A stretch of 64,000 nucleotides of DNA from Ectothiorhodosinus mongolicus (GTDB lineage: Bacteria > Pseudomonadota > Gammaproteobacteria > Ectothiorhodospirales > Ectothiorhodospiraceae). Made by a program: the position numbers and the translations under genes. Position 1 is the stretch's first letter. Every line of letters begins with the position of its first letter. Below the pieces are notes generated by a model. The model saw nothing but the letters and a program-made list of their open reading frames with translations. It did not search any database and was not told the origin of the DNA. Positions 15,001-20,873 of the stretch are shown here, piece by piece. Location: contig NZ_CP023018.1 of NCBI RefSeq assembly GCF_022406875.1, positions 283,575-347,574 on the forward strand, written 5' to 3'.

Positions 15001-18000
15001 TCTGCGGAAGTGCCAGTCAGAATCACAGTGCCAGTTTGAACCTGACCACCACCACCACCACCAGCGATATCGCGACCGCCACCACCACCACCGCCACCTA
15101 CGATTAGGTAGTCAACCGGTATGCCGAGCACCACTGACACGTCACCATGCAGGGTGACATCATTGTTAAGCGTCACACTCGGACCAAGTGCTAGGGTAGT
15201 TGAGGAGTCTTGATCGACACCCATGGTCAGACCACCCTCAAAACCACCGGCAACATCGGTGCTGATGGCTAGCGTGCCGGCTTTAACCTCCACCCCACCT
15301 TGGAAATCATTCGTACCTGTTAGGTTAAGGAGATCGTTACCTTTCTTGACTAGCTTACCTTGACCAGTAATGTCAGCCGTGATGCTAAAGCCGTTGGAAC
15401 GATTGGTTGAGAGAATCGCTCCACTATCAATGGTGATGTTGCCCGTGCCTAATGTGCCAGTCGTGCCACCGGCACCGACTTCCAGCGTACCGCTCGAAAT
15501 GGTTGTCGTACCTGCATAGGTGTTGTTGCCGGTTAGCTGGATTTTTCCAGCACCGTCTTTTTCTAGGGTGCCGGAACCTGAAATGTTTTTACCAATAGTG
15601 ACGGTGTCAGCAGCTGCGGTGTTAAATACCAGCGCTGCGTTGTTAGTCACCGTACCAGCAACACCGAGACTTCCACTACTGGTGCCATTACCAATTTGCA
15701 GCACACCATCAGAAATGGTGGTGGCACCGGTATAGGCATTGCCTGAAGCCGTAAGAATGGTTGTACCGGCGCCAGCTTGCTCAAACTGGCCTGCCCCAGT
15801 AATCGCACCGGCTAACGTTTGCGTGGCTGACGTATTGATCTTTAAGGTGCCGTTATTAGCAATCGCACCAGCGTAACTACCCGTTGTTTGTGCGCTTGCG
15901 TCGTGGCCTAGTGTGCCGGTTACTTCCATTGTGCCGGCATTGATGATTGTGTCACCGTCAAAGGTGTTAGCTCCGGCAAGCGATAGCGTTGCTGCGCCCG
16001 TTTTAGTCAGATTACCTGAGCCAGACACGTCGCCAGTGATGGTTGCTCCGAGCAGAGCAAACTCGTCGGTGCTCGTAAAGGTGTGAACTTGATATGTGAT
16101 CCCCCCGTCGCTCAGCGACGCAACGCTACCACCAGCGGCACCAACTCCGCCTTGATAACGAACGACAACAACACCAGACCCACCGCTTCGTCCGCCAGCA
16201 CCACCACCTCCAGTGCCAGCCTGACCGTCACTCCTTAACCCACCGCCACCTGGGTTATTTTCGGAGGGATAAACGTAAGTTCCCGGCGACCCACCACCTC
16301 CGGCACCACCACCACCATAGTATGTCGCAGACCCAGTGATCGAAGAGCTAACACCGATACCACCCTTGCCTATGTAGTACGTGGAGCTAGAGAATGTTGT
16401 AGCCTGACCCACACCGCCAGCACCGCCACCGCCGCCGCCACCAAAGCTAAATCCAACACCCCCAGCGAACCCATTCCCACTGGTGCCGCCGCTGTGTCCA
16501 TTAACGTCCCTATCATTCCCTTTCTTGCCACCAATGGCTATCGTCCCAAATGCAGAAGTACTTTGGCCATCGGCTTGCTTCACCCCTCCAAGACCGACTT
16601 CAATGGCATAGCTCGCATCCGTCAGTGTCATCCCTGTTGTGCTTTCAATGACTTGGCCACCTCCACCACCGCCGCCATAACCATTACCACCGCCACCACC
16701 ACCACCAACTAAAAGATATTCCACCTCAAGGTCAGCAAACGTGATCGTTGCCCCACCCGTGATCAGTTCAATGTCGTTGGCCAGCGTCGTGCCATGCGCC
16801 AGTGATAATGTCGTGCCGCCACCCAGAATCAAATCACCAGCACCCGATACCGAACCCGAACCTGCCCTAAGGATCAAGCCACCGGTGCTTGAACGGGTAA
16901 TGTTTTCATTGATGATGATGTCGTTGGCGGCTTTGAGCTCAAGATCGTAGATTGAGCCTGAGGAGATGGCAGCTGCCACCGTGATGTTGCCCTCCTGCGT
17001 TCCAGTCGTGCCGGTAAAGACAGTCACGTTCGTGCTGTTAAGTGCGGTTTGTAGCGTTGCCACATCCACAATCGCACTGTCAGCCGTAGCTGTGTAGCTG
17101 GCATCTACATCCGTGTTGGTGCCACTGGTAATCGTGATATTCCTCGGGTCCAGCAACCACTGCCCGGTAGTTCCGTTGGTTGCTTGCGTGGAGATGGTAA
17201 TCCCATCGACCTTCAGGTCATAGCCCGAGGTTTCGATCTTGCCGCCGTCGCCGCCTTGTTTGCCACCTTCGGCTTTGAGGCTGCCCGCCACTGTGGTGAC
17301 GCTATTGGGGTTGGTGATGTCGCTCCAGGCCACGATCATGCCCCCATCGCCTTGGCTGAGGGCTGAGGCATCGAGGCTGACGTCGTCGGTGATGGTGACG
17401 GTGGTGGCTTGGTGCAGGTTGCCTCGGCCTTGCCAGTCGCCGCCGACTTTGATGCTGCCGCCGCCGGTGTCGCCACTGGCATCGAGGCTGCTATTGCCGG
17501 TAAGGGTGATGTGGTCGCCGGTGATTTGAATGTCACCGCCATTGCCACGTCGTGAACTGGAGTTCAGCTGCACATTAGTGAGAATGACTTTGCCCGGCTG
17601 CGGTGGAGGCACCTCTGGCTCATCCGGTACTTCCTGCCACACAGGTTCTGCGACCTCGGGCACGTTGGTGGCAGGCGTGGCAAGGGCTTCAATCAGGCCT
17701 GCTCGGTACAAACCGCCCACATCCAATTGGCTTTGGCTGACTGCTATCTCATCGCCCAAGAGTGCGATATACCCACCCTGCGCCATCTGGCCTTGGGCAC
17801 TGAGCGTTGCGCGCGCAATCTCCAGCTGAGTGGTCTGCAGCAGGATACTGCCCGCAGTCGCCTCAGCGCCGCTGCTATCAACGCGAATGCTGGCCGGAGT
17901 GTCTTCATCACCCCGAATGGTAATGCGGGTCTCACCTTGCAGAGTGACTTGGCCGCCGGTTTCGCCGCTAGCGTCGATAGTGCCGCGGTTGTCGATGTCT

Positions 18001-19049
18001 TCGGCTTTGAGGGTGATGTTGCCGCCGGGGGTGGTTGCGTCGCCCTTGGCGATGATGGCGCCGGTGTTGGTGATGCGTTGTTCGGCGTTGAGGGTGACAT
18101 CCCCGCCGGAGCCGTCGACGATGCCGGCGTTGTGGATTTCGCGGGCTTCGAGGCGGATGACATCTCCGACGCGGCGGGCACCGCGGGCTTCGATGGTGCC
18201 GGTGTTGCTGATCACGGCGCGGGCCAGGGCATCGGCAGCGCGGGCGCTCATGAAGATGCGGCCGTCTTCGGCTTCGATGAGGTTGCGGTTTTCGATGAAG
18301 GCGTCGATGGCGCCTTGTTCGACGACCACGGTCATGCCGCTGGCTTGGTTGGTGAGGGTGATGGCTTCACCGGCAGCGAGAATGACCGTGCCTTTGCGGG
18401 CGCGGATGACGCCTTCGTTGATGACTTCGGGGGCCAAGAGGGCGATCAGGCCGGCGTCTTCGGCGCTAAGCTCACCCATGTTGGTGATGACGCCTTGGCC
18501 GTCGGTGAAGCGATAGTTGCCGGCGAGGAAGTCTTCGTCGGTGATGCGCATGGCGCCGGCCACCAGGCTGCCGACATCAATACGGGCGTTGGGGCCAAAG
18601 ACGATACCGCTTTGGTTTAATAAAAAGACTTGGCCGACGGCGGTGATTTGGCCATAGATGCGCGATTCAGCACCGGATAGGACGCGGTTTAGGGTCGCGG
18701 CATCGCGGTTTGGTTGATCGAAGTGCACTCGGGCGTCGCGGCCGACGTCAAAGCTTTGCCAGTTGATGATCCCTTGTTGGGATTGCTGGCGGATGTTCAT
18801 TTGATTGGCGGCTTGCTCGACCTGGATCTGGCCGTGGCGGATGTCGTAGCCGCTGGGCAGTTCGTTCGGTGGCGGCTGGGCCAGTGAGGGGCCGGAGAGC
18901 AAGCTGCCAGCCAGGGCCATGCCTGCGGCCCACTTGCCTACATGTTTATTGATGGTGCGGCCGGCTTTTTTCGCTGAGCGCGCGAGCTCCGAGCAGACGA
19001 CGAGCTGCTTCTTGGCCTTGCTAAAGACGATGTTGAAGATCTTATTCAT
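1..19049 (-). CDS. giant two-partner-secretion exoprotein (TpsA), 5' part only
   Basis: The frame from the ATG at 19049 stays open to the window edge, 6,349 codons with no stop, so the C-terminus is unseen. Residues 1-30 are an extended signal peptide region of TPS/autotransporter type (MNKIFNIVFSKAKKQ...), followed by a hydrophobic stretch and likely cleavage after SLA at residue 57. Residues ~58-300 form the TPS/haemagglutination domain, with NRVLSGAESRIYGQI and LNQSGIVFGPNA. A KIETSGYDL...WLLDPRNITI stretch, common in TPS adhesins, follows at ~600-650. From ~770 on, ten glycine-rich modules alternate with autotransporter-type beta repeats of the form FTADNTYTGTTTISAG. It should be exported through the TpsB encoded 13 bases upstream and act at the cell surface as an adhesin or matrix protein; the role is inferred. 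No barrel, CdiA-type toxin or release domain is visible. TGAGGT at the tpsB stop may serve as ribosome site. Confidence 0.93.
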   Translation of the reverse strand, partial: MNKIFNIVFSKAKKQLVVCSELARSAKKAGRTINKHVGKWAAGMALAGSLLSGPSLAQPPPNELPSGYDIRHGQIQVEQAANQMNIRQQSQQGIINWQSFDVGRDARVHFDQPNRDAATLNRVLSGAESRIYGQITAVGQVFLLNQSGIVFGPNARIDVGSLVAGAMRITDEDFLAGNYRFTDGQGVITNMGELSAEDAGLIALLAPEVINEGVIRARKGTVILAAGEAITLTNQASGMTVVVEQGAIDAFIENRNLIEAEDGRIFMSARAADALARAVISNTGTIEARGARRVGDVIRLEAREIHNAGIVDGSGGDVTLNAEQRITNTGAIIAKGDATTPGGNITLKAEDIDNRGTIDASGETGGQVTLQGETRITIRGDEDTPASIRVDSSGAEATAGSILLQTTQLEIARATLSAQGQMAQGGYIALLGDEIAVSQSQLDVGGLYRAGLIEALATPATNVPEVAEPVWQEVPDEPEVPPPQPGKVILTNVQLNSSSRRGNGGDIQITGDHITLTGNSSLDASGDTGGGSIKVGGDWQGRGNLHQATTVTITDDVSLDASALSQGDGGMIVAWSDITNPNSVTTVAGSLKAEGGKQGGDGGKIETSGYDLKVDGITISTQATNGTTGQWLLDPRNITITSGTNTDVDASYTATADSAIVDVATLQTALNSTNVTVFTGTTGTQEGNITVAAAISSGSIYDLELKAANDIIINENITRSSTGGLILRAGSGSVSGAGDLILGGGTTLSLAHGTTLANDIELITGGATITFADLEVEYLLVGGGGGGGNGYGGGGGGGQVIESTTGMTLTDASYAIEVGLGGVKQADGQSTSAFGTIAIGGKKGNDRDVNGHSGGTSGNGFAGGVGFSFGGGGGGGAGGVGQATTFSSSTYYIGKGGIGVSSSITGSATYYGGGGAGGGGSPGTYVYPSENNPGGGGLRSDGQAGTGGGGAGGRSGGSGVVVVRYQGGVGAAGGSVASLSDGGITYQVHTFTSTDEFALLGATITGDVSGSGNLTKTGAATLSLAGANTFDGDTIINAGTMEVTGTLGHDASAQTTGSYAGAIANNGTLKINTSATQTLAGAITGAGQFEQAGAGTTILTASGNAYTGATTISDGVLQIGNGTSSGSLGVAGTVTNNAALVFNTAAADTVTIGKNISGSGTLEKDGAGKIQLTGNNTYAGTTTISSGTLEVGAGGTTGTLGTGNITIDSGAILSTNRSNGFSITADITGQGKLVKKGNDLLNLTGTNDFQGGVEVKAGTLAISTDVAGGFEGGLTMGVDQDSSTTLALGPSVTLNNDVTLHGDVSVVLGIPVDYLIVGGGGGGGGRDIAGGGGGGQVQTGTVILTGTSADVTVGGGGLGGYDENDSADQDRHGLRGDSSSFFTISAAGGGGGFGWNSGDERSGGAAGDGGASRTGGEGAGGLGQGPNDPNPGDGGDGVYVVWADDLSFGEDGFFGAGGGGSSHRSTTPLFLGTGGLGGGGDASTEGGQAGASNTGGGGGASRGVRAVATGGKGGSGIVMLRYLSDSDLATGGTEYASNGYRVHAFTTVGDATFTLNSGPIDASITGKITGSGSLTADASAGSLTLSGTTSDHSGATNITGGTVKLTDAGALGSGSAVTLSNASGAKLELANTDPAPTDNPLLVTIANLAGGGSAGGNLVLGANTTLVTGNSSDTSFGGVISGDGVLEKAGSGTLTLRGNNTYAGGTNLVGGKISVRSNSIGTGRLTMDAGTTLLVNHGTILNNDITLSGNANIAFSDLEVEYLIVGGGGGGGGGGANAGGGGGAGGVLQGYKTIAENSNNVVVGAGGSGTNPVATTDSKGTAGQNSSAFGLTADGGGGGAGGTNAAGPGSGGSGGGAASIGGTGGAGSSGQGFAGGSITGSSTVGAGGGGAGGAGNATGAGGIGIETFITGSSMWVGGGGGGATTGAGGGAGGQGGGGAGTDGNGIAGIANTGGGGGGSHEFGKQGGQGGSGIVVVRYSGSSTASGGSITNDSDGNGTYTVHSFTVAGSSTFTLEDNFKATLSGNITGAGKASIDADRGKITLSGDSDFTGGTDLTAGTLIARSSTALGDADAANSRLHMAANTELLLGHNVSIANNITLAGTATIGLAPLDVEYLIVGGGGGGGARRGGGGGAGGFVSGTTLLDASTNLHTITVGAGGLGGLSSRNSIAGVSGNRNAASGDASTAFGVTAAGGGHGGSYAGGDGGLSQASAAGASGGGGAGTSNTAGANGTAGESGGAGANYGGGGGGGASQAGANASGNVGGKGGDGKQSDITGVNTWYAGGGAGGSHSGGSIAEGGNGGGGQGQAATNANLANLDGEANTGGGGGGGSTNSAHEQGGDGGSGIVVIRYLGDQAAIGGDTEAGTGTADGYTVHRFTDVGTSTFELDLSAAISGDISGSNALTLDSKLGTITLAGENSFNGNTIITGGTVEVTGTLGLSSAAGVTPATGDFTGTITNAGKLIIESAATHTFSGVISGAGSFEQAGSGKTIFTADNIYTGVTSISDGTLQLGNDTGAGMVDSTSLVNDGTLIFKRNDNLTAPFTISGSGDVEQAGDSKLTFSLNNTYAGTTTISDGDLQVGNDGTTGSVGAGNISIASGSSLIIDRTNDFSLTQDISGLGKLVKQQNTTLSLWGSNTFEGGTDLDAGTIIARTDTALGDSTNGTLTMAESTTLLLGHNVSIANAISLAGAATIGMAPLEVEYLLVGGGGAGGISAAFSPGGGGGAGEFLTGAQILDESRYTVVVGAGGNASAANRDGASSSVGGNLLLARGGGAGGNGGGSSGSAGGSGGGAGRGGINGGASTAAAPGLGNAGGGSSGAWPSGAGAGGGGGAGQAGATVNSTTGGKGGDGVSSDITGTLTWYAGGGGGGGRGSGTAIGLGGTGGGGDGVHEGGGNLNDAHGTANTGGGGGGRTSTSSSGRVGGDGGSGIVVLRYRGGDEVATGGTVTKITQDDVTYQVHKFTSGTTDFAFNMAGTLSGEISGSENLTLDAKLGTLTLSGTSTYTGNTTIAAGAVEVTSASGLGSGSAVTINNVADTVLRTKNLDTAADAAMMTLTIGSLAGGGSAGGNLVLGDNTKLITGNSSDTSFDGVISGDGALEKAGSGTFKLRGNNTFTGGTTVTAGSVALLSSSALGTGDITMAGSTGMVLGHGVNIANDLELEGNVNFSFAQELLVEYLIVGGGGGGGARRGGGGGAGGFIEGFTVLDDLSIAHTITVGDGGEGGRSSRNNIDISGGRDPGQGGDSSAFGQTALGGGVGGSYDDNPGSLTSGGHQNLASTGGSGGGGAGRGDNATSPNTFGASGTPGQGMDGGDGVQSTDDFGGGGGGGAGQLGFKASGNVGGKGGDGKQSDITGVSTWYAGGGAGGSHSGDTVALGGQGGGGDSQTANSANLPNIHGAANTGGGGGGGSTNGSHEQGGDGGSGIVVVRYLGTTTATGGNASQTVIDGETYTVHRFTSTGDETFGVQDNFAAYLSGNITGAGNASIDAGRGQITLSGNSDFTGGTDLTAGTLIARSSTALGDAAATDSRLHMAANTELLLGHNVSIANNITLAGTATIGLAPLDVEYLIVGGGGGSGGGQSGVVYNAPGGGGAVVLGLGSVGSASSTVTVGAAGARSVLGVGGTSSFLGTDALGGWSGGLDADNNLLIGRGGASASGNTGGIRNGYASGGAGGHTEAGSDAPTGTQGGEGGAGLTSTITGDSVMYGFGGGGRNATNWGYSGDGVTRQAHAPANTGGGAQADHNAAAGVVVVRYASSDALASGGSLSSFNGNGTIGEDGVTYQVHRFTSTGSSTFSVDKLSANLTGNISGSDALTLDSAMGTITLAGENSFDGNTTITGGTVAVTGTLGHDSAAGAATATGTFSNTIANAGKLIVNSDATHTFSGVISGAGSFEQAGSGKTIFTADNTYTGVTTISDGTLQLGNNTNAGMVLSTSLVNDGTLIFKRTDDLTAPFTISGSGDVEQDADSKLTFTADNTYTGTTTISAGHIKVGNNTATGSVGTGDIIIDNSASKLIVDRTTDYDLGMVVSGAGSIQKLLSSTLTLRGDNTYSGGTDLDAGTIIARHNNALGSAGLTMAASTELLLDHDITLPNSIELEGAVEIGFAPYELYVEYLIVGGGGGGGGIIGGGGGAGGVLRGETGLSGTVTVAVGDGGLGGVGWNFAPQNGTQGENSSLGNLVAIGGGYGGAHNTGQLNNGGAGGSGGGGSATGNAQGGAGTAGQGNDGGAGRNDGNRPGGGGGAGGAGEAAPSDRAGNGGVGVLIDWAQEAGFGQSGYFGGGGGGGPRSGHGSAGVGGNGGGGNGTTTTAKAHDGQANTGGGGGGAGYNGTSSARLGGKGGSGIVLIKYAGSQFATGGSIQSIDFDGDGNGQTEAYTVHAFTSVGSASFSVDNSRMSAGITGNITNASGATGALTKTGAGELTLSGNNTYTGSTTISAGAVKVTSASGLGSNSAVTISDTAGAQLRTYNADADPTNNPLTVAIGSLAGGGANGGNVSLGASTTLQTGSLDTDTTFAGRISGAGNLEKTGSGTLTVTNNNGYAGTTTISGGTLQIGDNGTTGNIGTGEVNIGAGAILQTNRSNGFTISSNLTGEGKLIKTGAELLNLTGTNSFSGGAEVKDGTLALSVTAAGGFTGGLEMGVDGNSSTTLALGAGVVLDNDVTLNGAVSVLLGIPIEYLVVGGGGGGGGRDIAGGGGGGQVLSGTVILTASDAQVSVGAGGAGGTDTNEGRHGLKGGDSQFFTLTAAGGGGGFGWASDTLADNRVNGGGGEGGTSQRGGGSGVAGNTAVGSNTDGRDGLFVGWASALGRGDDGYFGGGGGGTSHRSANPGTLGAGGLGGGGDGNITRDASIQDGQTNTGGGGGGSRGTGGSASGGDGGSGIVLLRYAGDSALATGGTVSTEGEFQVHTFLSGATTFSLTGGSFDAEITGSITGSGSLTADASAGQLTLSGASDYTGSTVFSGGVIEMTGTLGHQSDAAGDNPAVGDYAAAITNNAELIINTDATQTLGGTISGSGSLVQAGSGTTILTQDNTYDGTTTISGGVLQLGAGDLSAADSGSSTGMVGAGDIIFAPAAADPIPMLRINRSNALTLNRDISGRGELELTGAGTITLTGRNTYTGDTSVDDGDLIIASTSLLGGSTGGNYQGDISIASGSSLTNQASATQQWTGNISSDGTFTQNGTGILALYGTNTFASNIAVNDGTLGAFSDDAFGNVQVDVTNAGLLLGAGVTLANNITLAGASTIETGRIVEYIIVGGGGGGGAWVGGGGGGGGVLTGATLADGVTTIVVGGGGTGATNPGTMNANDLRATSGGSSVAFGLTALGGGHGGSWSGQAPASGASGGGSGNAGAAGTGTAGQGFAGGTGLGNSTNGYPTGGGGGAGGAGGNWSPSKSGDGGIGVYVDWADAASLGDDGWFGGGGGGGVHGFGVGANAAAGSGGLGGGGNGIVATTTKAQSGGNNTGGGGGGSGNAGNLFSRGGDGGSGLVAIRYLGSTAAASGGTVSTGTGINDGYQVHTFTGTGSSQFKLDAASAEISGTITLDPSAAATFKTSGELVLRGAISGNTTTSLNVQANTANQFTSGLTTTATTIASNSTVGETLARIDGAVLQGGWIGNGVKNYAATSVVRRMINPDGTATVQMQVLDGSLTKTAVVELSQSGSNVQARIIRSAYANGDIRGEDFLEGFTGSSIANSSTAGGYGVAELSFSGAVTLSADNSGFTGAVTVDRGLLVADNAAALSAANAVTVDPDAGLEVKHDLTIGSLASSKDRGMWGHALLADTTTLTVGNTTNTEFHGTAFGAGGLKKVGSGELVLTGVNSFTGGTVVDDGVLELFDSSSNDSGRGVLTGELTVNAGGTVKLSGNSDASLGWNPNQRVTTLNIKGGLVDSLNKQHVWRMTGGVNFDGGGEFRVNGGTSSDTTANWLEWGGSSISVINSTAENQAKITGRIRLRPDGVASGQPSLTINVADNANVDSELLISAAITESSQATIRKIGGGAVTFSGNNTYSGRTDIDAGRIIITGGRVSTSQFDIATGATLEYNIASGGFGSYARRITYSGTGTIEKTGAGELRLYEGNGGTLEMSAGALIDVKAGSIRLGWPTASTWTNNQADLNIASGALFNMSDEDEVRIGNLTGSGNFSFGHPSINADGRLYIGAGNRTGGVFEGDILNPRRTLSIEKVGSGEQTFNGSVQHTGDTFVYGGKLIIGADGDVTRTRNVRITNGATLEIDGTFTQAAGNRHVFSVGSSSNSVGTVVVNDGGVLNIGNGGAAVYIGGRYNNSGAAGTGIMTINTGGQVNVGAPGDVVANWDASSIWFNPWGSRDTNSAINLYGGTLETARRIHSGDPSKASNVNFDGGTLKAA
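2605..16740 (-). repeat. ten glycine-rich modules within the giant TpsA
   Basis: Each module begins with (V/I)EYL(I/V)VGGGGG and ends with GGSGIV(V/L)(I/L)RY. Approximate spans are 16740-16150, 15125-14485, 13785-13110, 12725-11990, 10965-10240, 9545-8765, 8370-7795, 6745-6020, 5060-4412 and 3345-2605. The ends recall the glycine-rich domain ending in SGIVIIRY found in some phage and bacterial surface proteins; that family assignment is from memory. Modules are separated by roughly 1 kb of beta-strand repeats. On the plus strand they appear as long CCACCGCCACC runs, which create many spurious proline- and alanine-rich open frames. Confidence 0.85.
7130..14110 (-). repeat. internal segmental duplication in tpsA, period about 4.2-4.35 kb
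   Basis: About 3 kb of the left part is repeated on the right with high nucleotide identity. Positions 7181-7430 match 11399-11645, 8365-8580 match 12710-12915, and 9700-9880 match 13935-14100. The offsets (about 4218, 4345 and 4233 bases) show small insertions or deletions since the duplication. The repeated unit holds two glycine-rich modules plus their beta-repeat linkers. Similarity of the modules at 4412-5060 and 14485-15125 (both begin with a GRDIAGGGGGGGQV-like stretch) suggests older rounds. Confidence 0.75.
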
Positions 19050-19062
19050 GGCGGCGGCAACC

Positions 19063-20820
19063 TCACAAACTCACGCTGAGGTTGAGCCAGAGGCGGGTCT
19101 GGTCGTTGGTGCCGTCGCCGTCATTGCCCTCTGACGTGCGGATTGGGTTGCTGCCGACCTTGGTGGCGAGCGTGGCGCGCAGTTGGGCGCGGCTGGAGAG
19201 GCTGTAGGTCATGCCGACGCCAAGGCCTTTGAGTTCGTAGGTGTTGGGCTCTGTTGTAGTTTCGGGGCGGTAGTCGAAGCGGTGTTGGCGGACTTGGCCG
19301 TGGTCGTAGAAGGCGATGCCTTGGAGTTGGTCGTTGAAGTTGTGGCGGATCTCAACGGTGGCGATGATGGCTTGGTCGCCGGAGCCTTCGGATACGGGGT
19401 AGGCGCGCACGCCGGCTGGGCCGCCCAGGCTAATGCCTTGGGAGGAGTCGAGGTTCTTGGAGGCGAGCTGGCCGTTGAGCGAGACCCAGAGCGTGGTGTT
19501 GGGTGTCAGGCGCTGCAGGCGGGCCAAGTTGCCGGATAGGGTGGCGAAGCGGCCTTCGGTTTGGGGGCCGCGTCGTGTCTCGTCACCTGAATCTCTTTGA
19601 CGCAACTTGCTGTCGAGGCTGACCTCTCCCCAAGTGGCGTTGAGACTCCATAGAGTGAAGGCGCCGCCGCCCCAGGCGTCGCTGAAGTCGCCGCTCAGGC
19701 CGCCGGTGAGGGTGGTGACAGTCTTATTATCGATCTCACCACTCAGCTCGTTTTCATAACGGGCATGGTTGGCGCCGGTGGTTAGGCGCACGGTGCGGGT
19801 GTTGGTGCGGATCCAAGGGTAGTTGCCGGTGACTGCAAAGGTACGCGCTGAGCCTTTGGAATCGAGGAGCGCGAACTCATCAAGGACATTTTTATAGCTG
19901 AGCAGGCTGAGGCTGCTGTTGACGCGCCAGCCGTCGTAGCCCACGGGGATGTCGTAGGCGAAGTTGGCGAAGCGGTTGCCTTCGGTGAACATGAGGCTAC
20001 TGCTGATCTGGTCGCCGATGCCTCGGGGGTTGGCCCAGACGGCGTTGGCGGTGGCGCGGGCGCGGCCGGTGGAGCGTGAGCCGGAGTTGTCGGCGCTTAT
20101 CGTTGTGCTGAGAGCTGTGGTCGGCGCTGCTTGGATTAGAAGGTCCGAGGCGCCGGGGGTTTCGCTGGCGGATAGGACCACGCCGGCGCTGATGCCGGGC
20201 AGGTCGTTGAGGTTGCCGATGGCGCGGTTGACTTCGTCGGTGTTCAGGAAATCGCCAGGGGTTTGGCGGGCGAGCATGTAGCGGTTGATGAGCTCGGGGG
20301 CGATGGCCAGCTCTTCGGGGTCGAGGATTTGGATCTCGCCGAGGCGGCCTTCGATGATGTTAATACGAACCGTGCCGTCGATGATGTCTTGGGCCGGGAG
20401 CTGCGGGCGGGCGAACCAGCCGCGCTTGGAATAGAGGTCAGAGATCTTGACGAGGGCTCGGTCGAGGTCGTCGAAGGTGATCTCTCTATTGAGGTAGTCG
20501 GCGAGCACGGCTTGGATGTCTTGTTCCGGGATGAGCGTGACGCCCGTCAGCTCGAAGCGGCTGATGGTGAAGGTCACGGCGTCGGGGTCCGGCTCGGCGG
20601 GGGGTTCGGGGATGGCGGCGGGAGCGAGCGGCGGGACGTCGGGCACGCGAAGGCGCTCGGTCTCTCTTAAGATCGAGCCGGCGTCGATGCCTGCTTGGGC
20701 GAGCTGGGCCGCTTGGGCTTGGGCGCTTTGGGCGCTTTGGCCGCTTTGGGCATGGCCGATGGCTGGCATGGCTGCCAGCATCGGACATATCACCCAGGCT
20801 GCGCGTGCTGCTCCTTGCAT
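19063..20820 (-). CDS. TpsB outer-membrane transporter, ShlB/FhaC family
   Basis: Omp85-superfamily pore that should carry the adjacent TpsA across the outer membrane. The 585-residue protein has a signal peptide (~1-25, ending GHAQS) and an Ala/Gln-rich linker. POTRA-like segments follow (~90-240, with ITFDDLDRALVKISDLYSKR and IDGTVRINIIEGRLGEIQIL), then a beta-barrel rich in alternating strands. The barrel holds GPAGVRAYPVSEGSGD, corresponding to the conserved VRGY loop-6 motif, with Ala for Gly. The C-terminus is LWLNLSVSL. The start could instead be TTG at 20832; the ATG at 20820 gives the more ordinary signal peptide. The stop lies 13 bases before tpsA, so the two are almost certainly cotranscribed. 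Confidence 0.92.
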   Translation of the reverse strand: MQGAARAAWVICPMLAAMPAIGHAQSGQSAQSAQAQAAQLAQAGIDAGSILRETERLRVPDVPPLAPAAIPEPPAEPDPDAVTFTISRFELTGVTLIPEQDIQAVLADYLNREITFDDLDRALVKISDLYSKRGWFARPQLPAQDIIDGTVRINIIEGRLGEIQILDPEELAIAPELINRYMLARQTPGDFLNTDEVNRAIGNLNDLPGISAGVVLSASETPGASDLLIQAAPTTALSTTISADNSGSRSTGRARATANAVWANPRGIGDQISSSLMFTEGNRFANFAYDIPVGYDGWRVNSSLSLLSYKNVLDEFALLDSKGSARTFAVTGNYPWIRTNTRTVRLTTGANHARYENELSGEIDNKTVTTLTGGLSGDFSDAWGGGAFTLWSLNATWGEVSLDSKLRQRDSGDETRRGPQTEGRFATLSGNLARLQRLTPNTTLWVSLNGQLASKNLDSSQGISLGGPAGVRAYPVSEGSGDQAIIATVEIRHNFNDQLQGIAFYDHGQVRQHRFDYRPETTTEPNTYELKGLGVGMTYSLSSRAQLRATLATKVGSNPIRTSEGNDGDGTNDQTRLWLNLSVSL

Positions 20821-20873
20821 GATGCTTCGCAAATCCTAAGCGTTACTTCAACTTCGACTGCGCAAGAACGCCC

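Noticed and set aside
289-18620. Many plus-strand and alternate-frame open frames rich in Pro, Ala and His
   Set aside because: They are antisense or out-of-frame shadows of the continuous tpsA frame; the CCACCGCC runs are the complement of glycine codons.
1-19049. Contact-dependent inhibition (CdiA) system
   Set aside because: No toxin or immunity gene is visible; the C-terminus is outside the window, and the repeat body differs from CdiA FHA repeats.
19183-20670. Plus-strand open frames of about 100-135 residues across tpsB
   Set aside because: Gly/Val/Ala-rich shadows antisense to a well-supported TpsB; no ribosome sites or family motifs.
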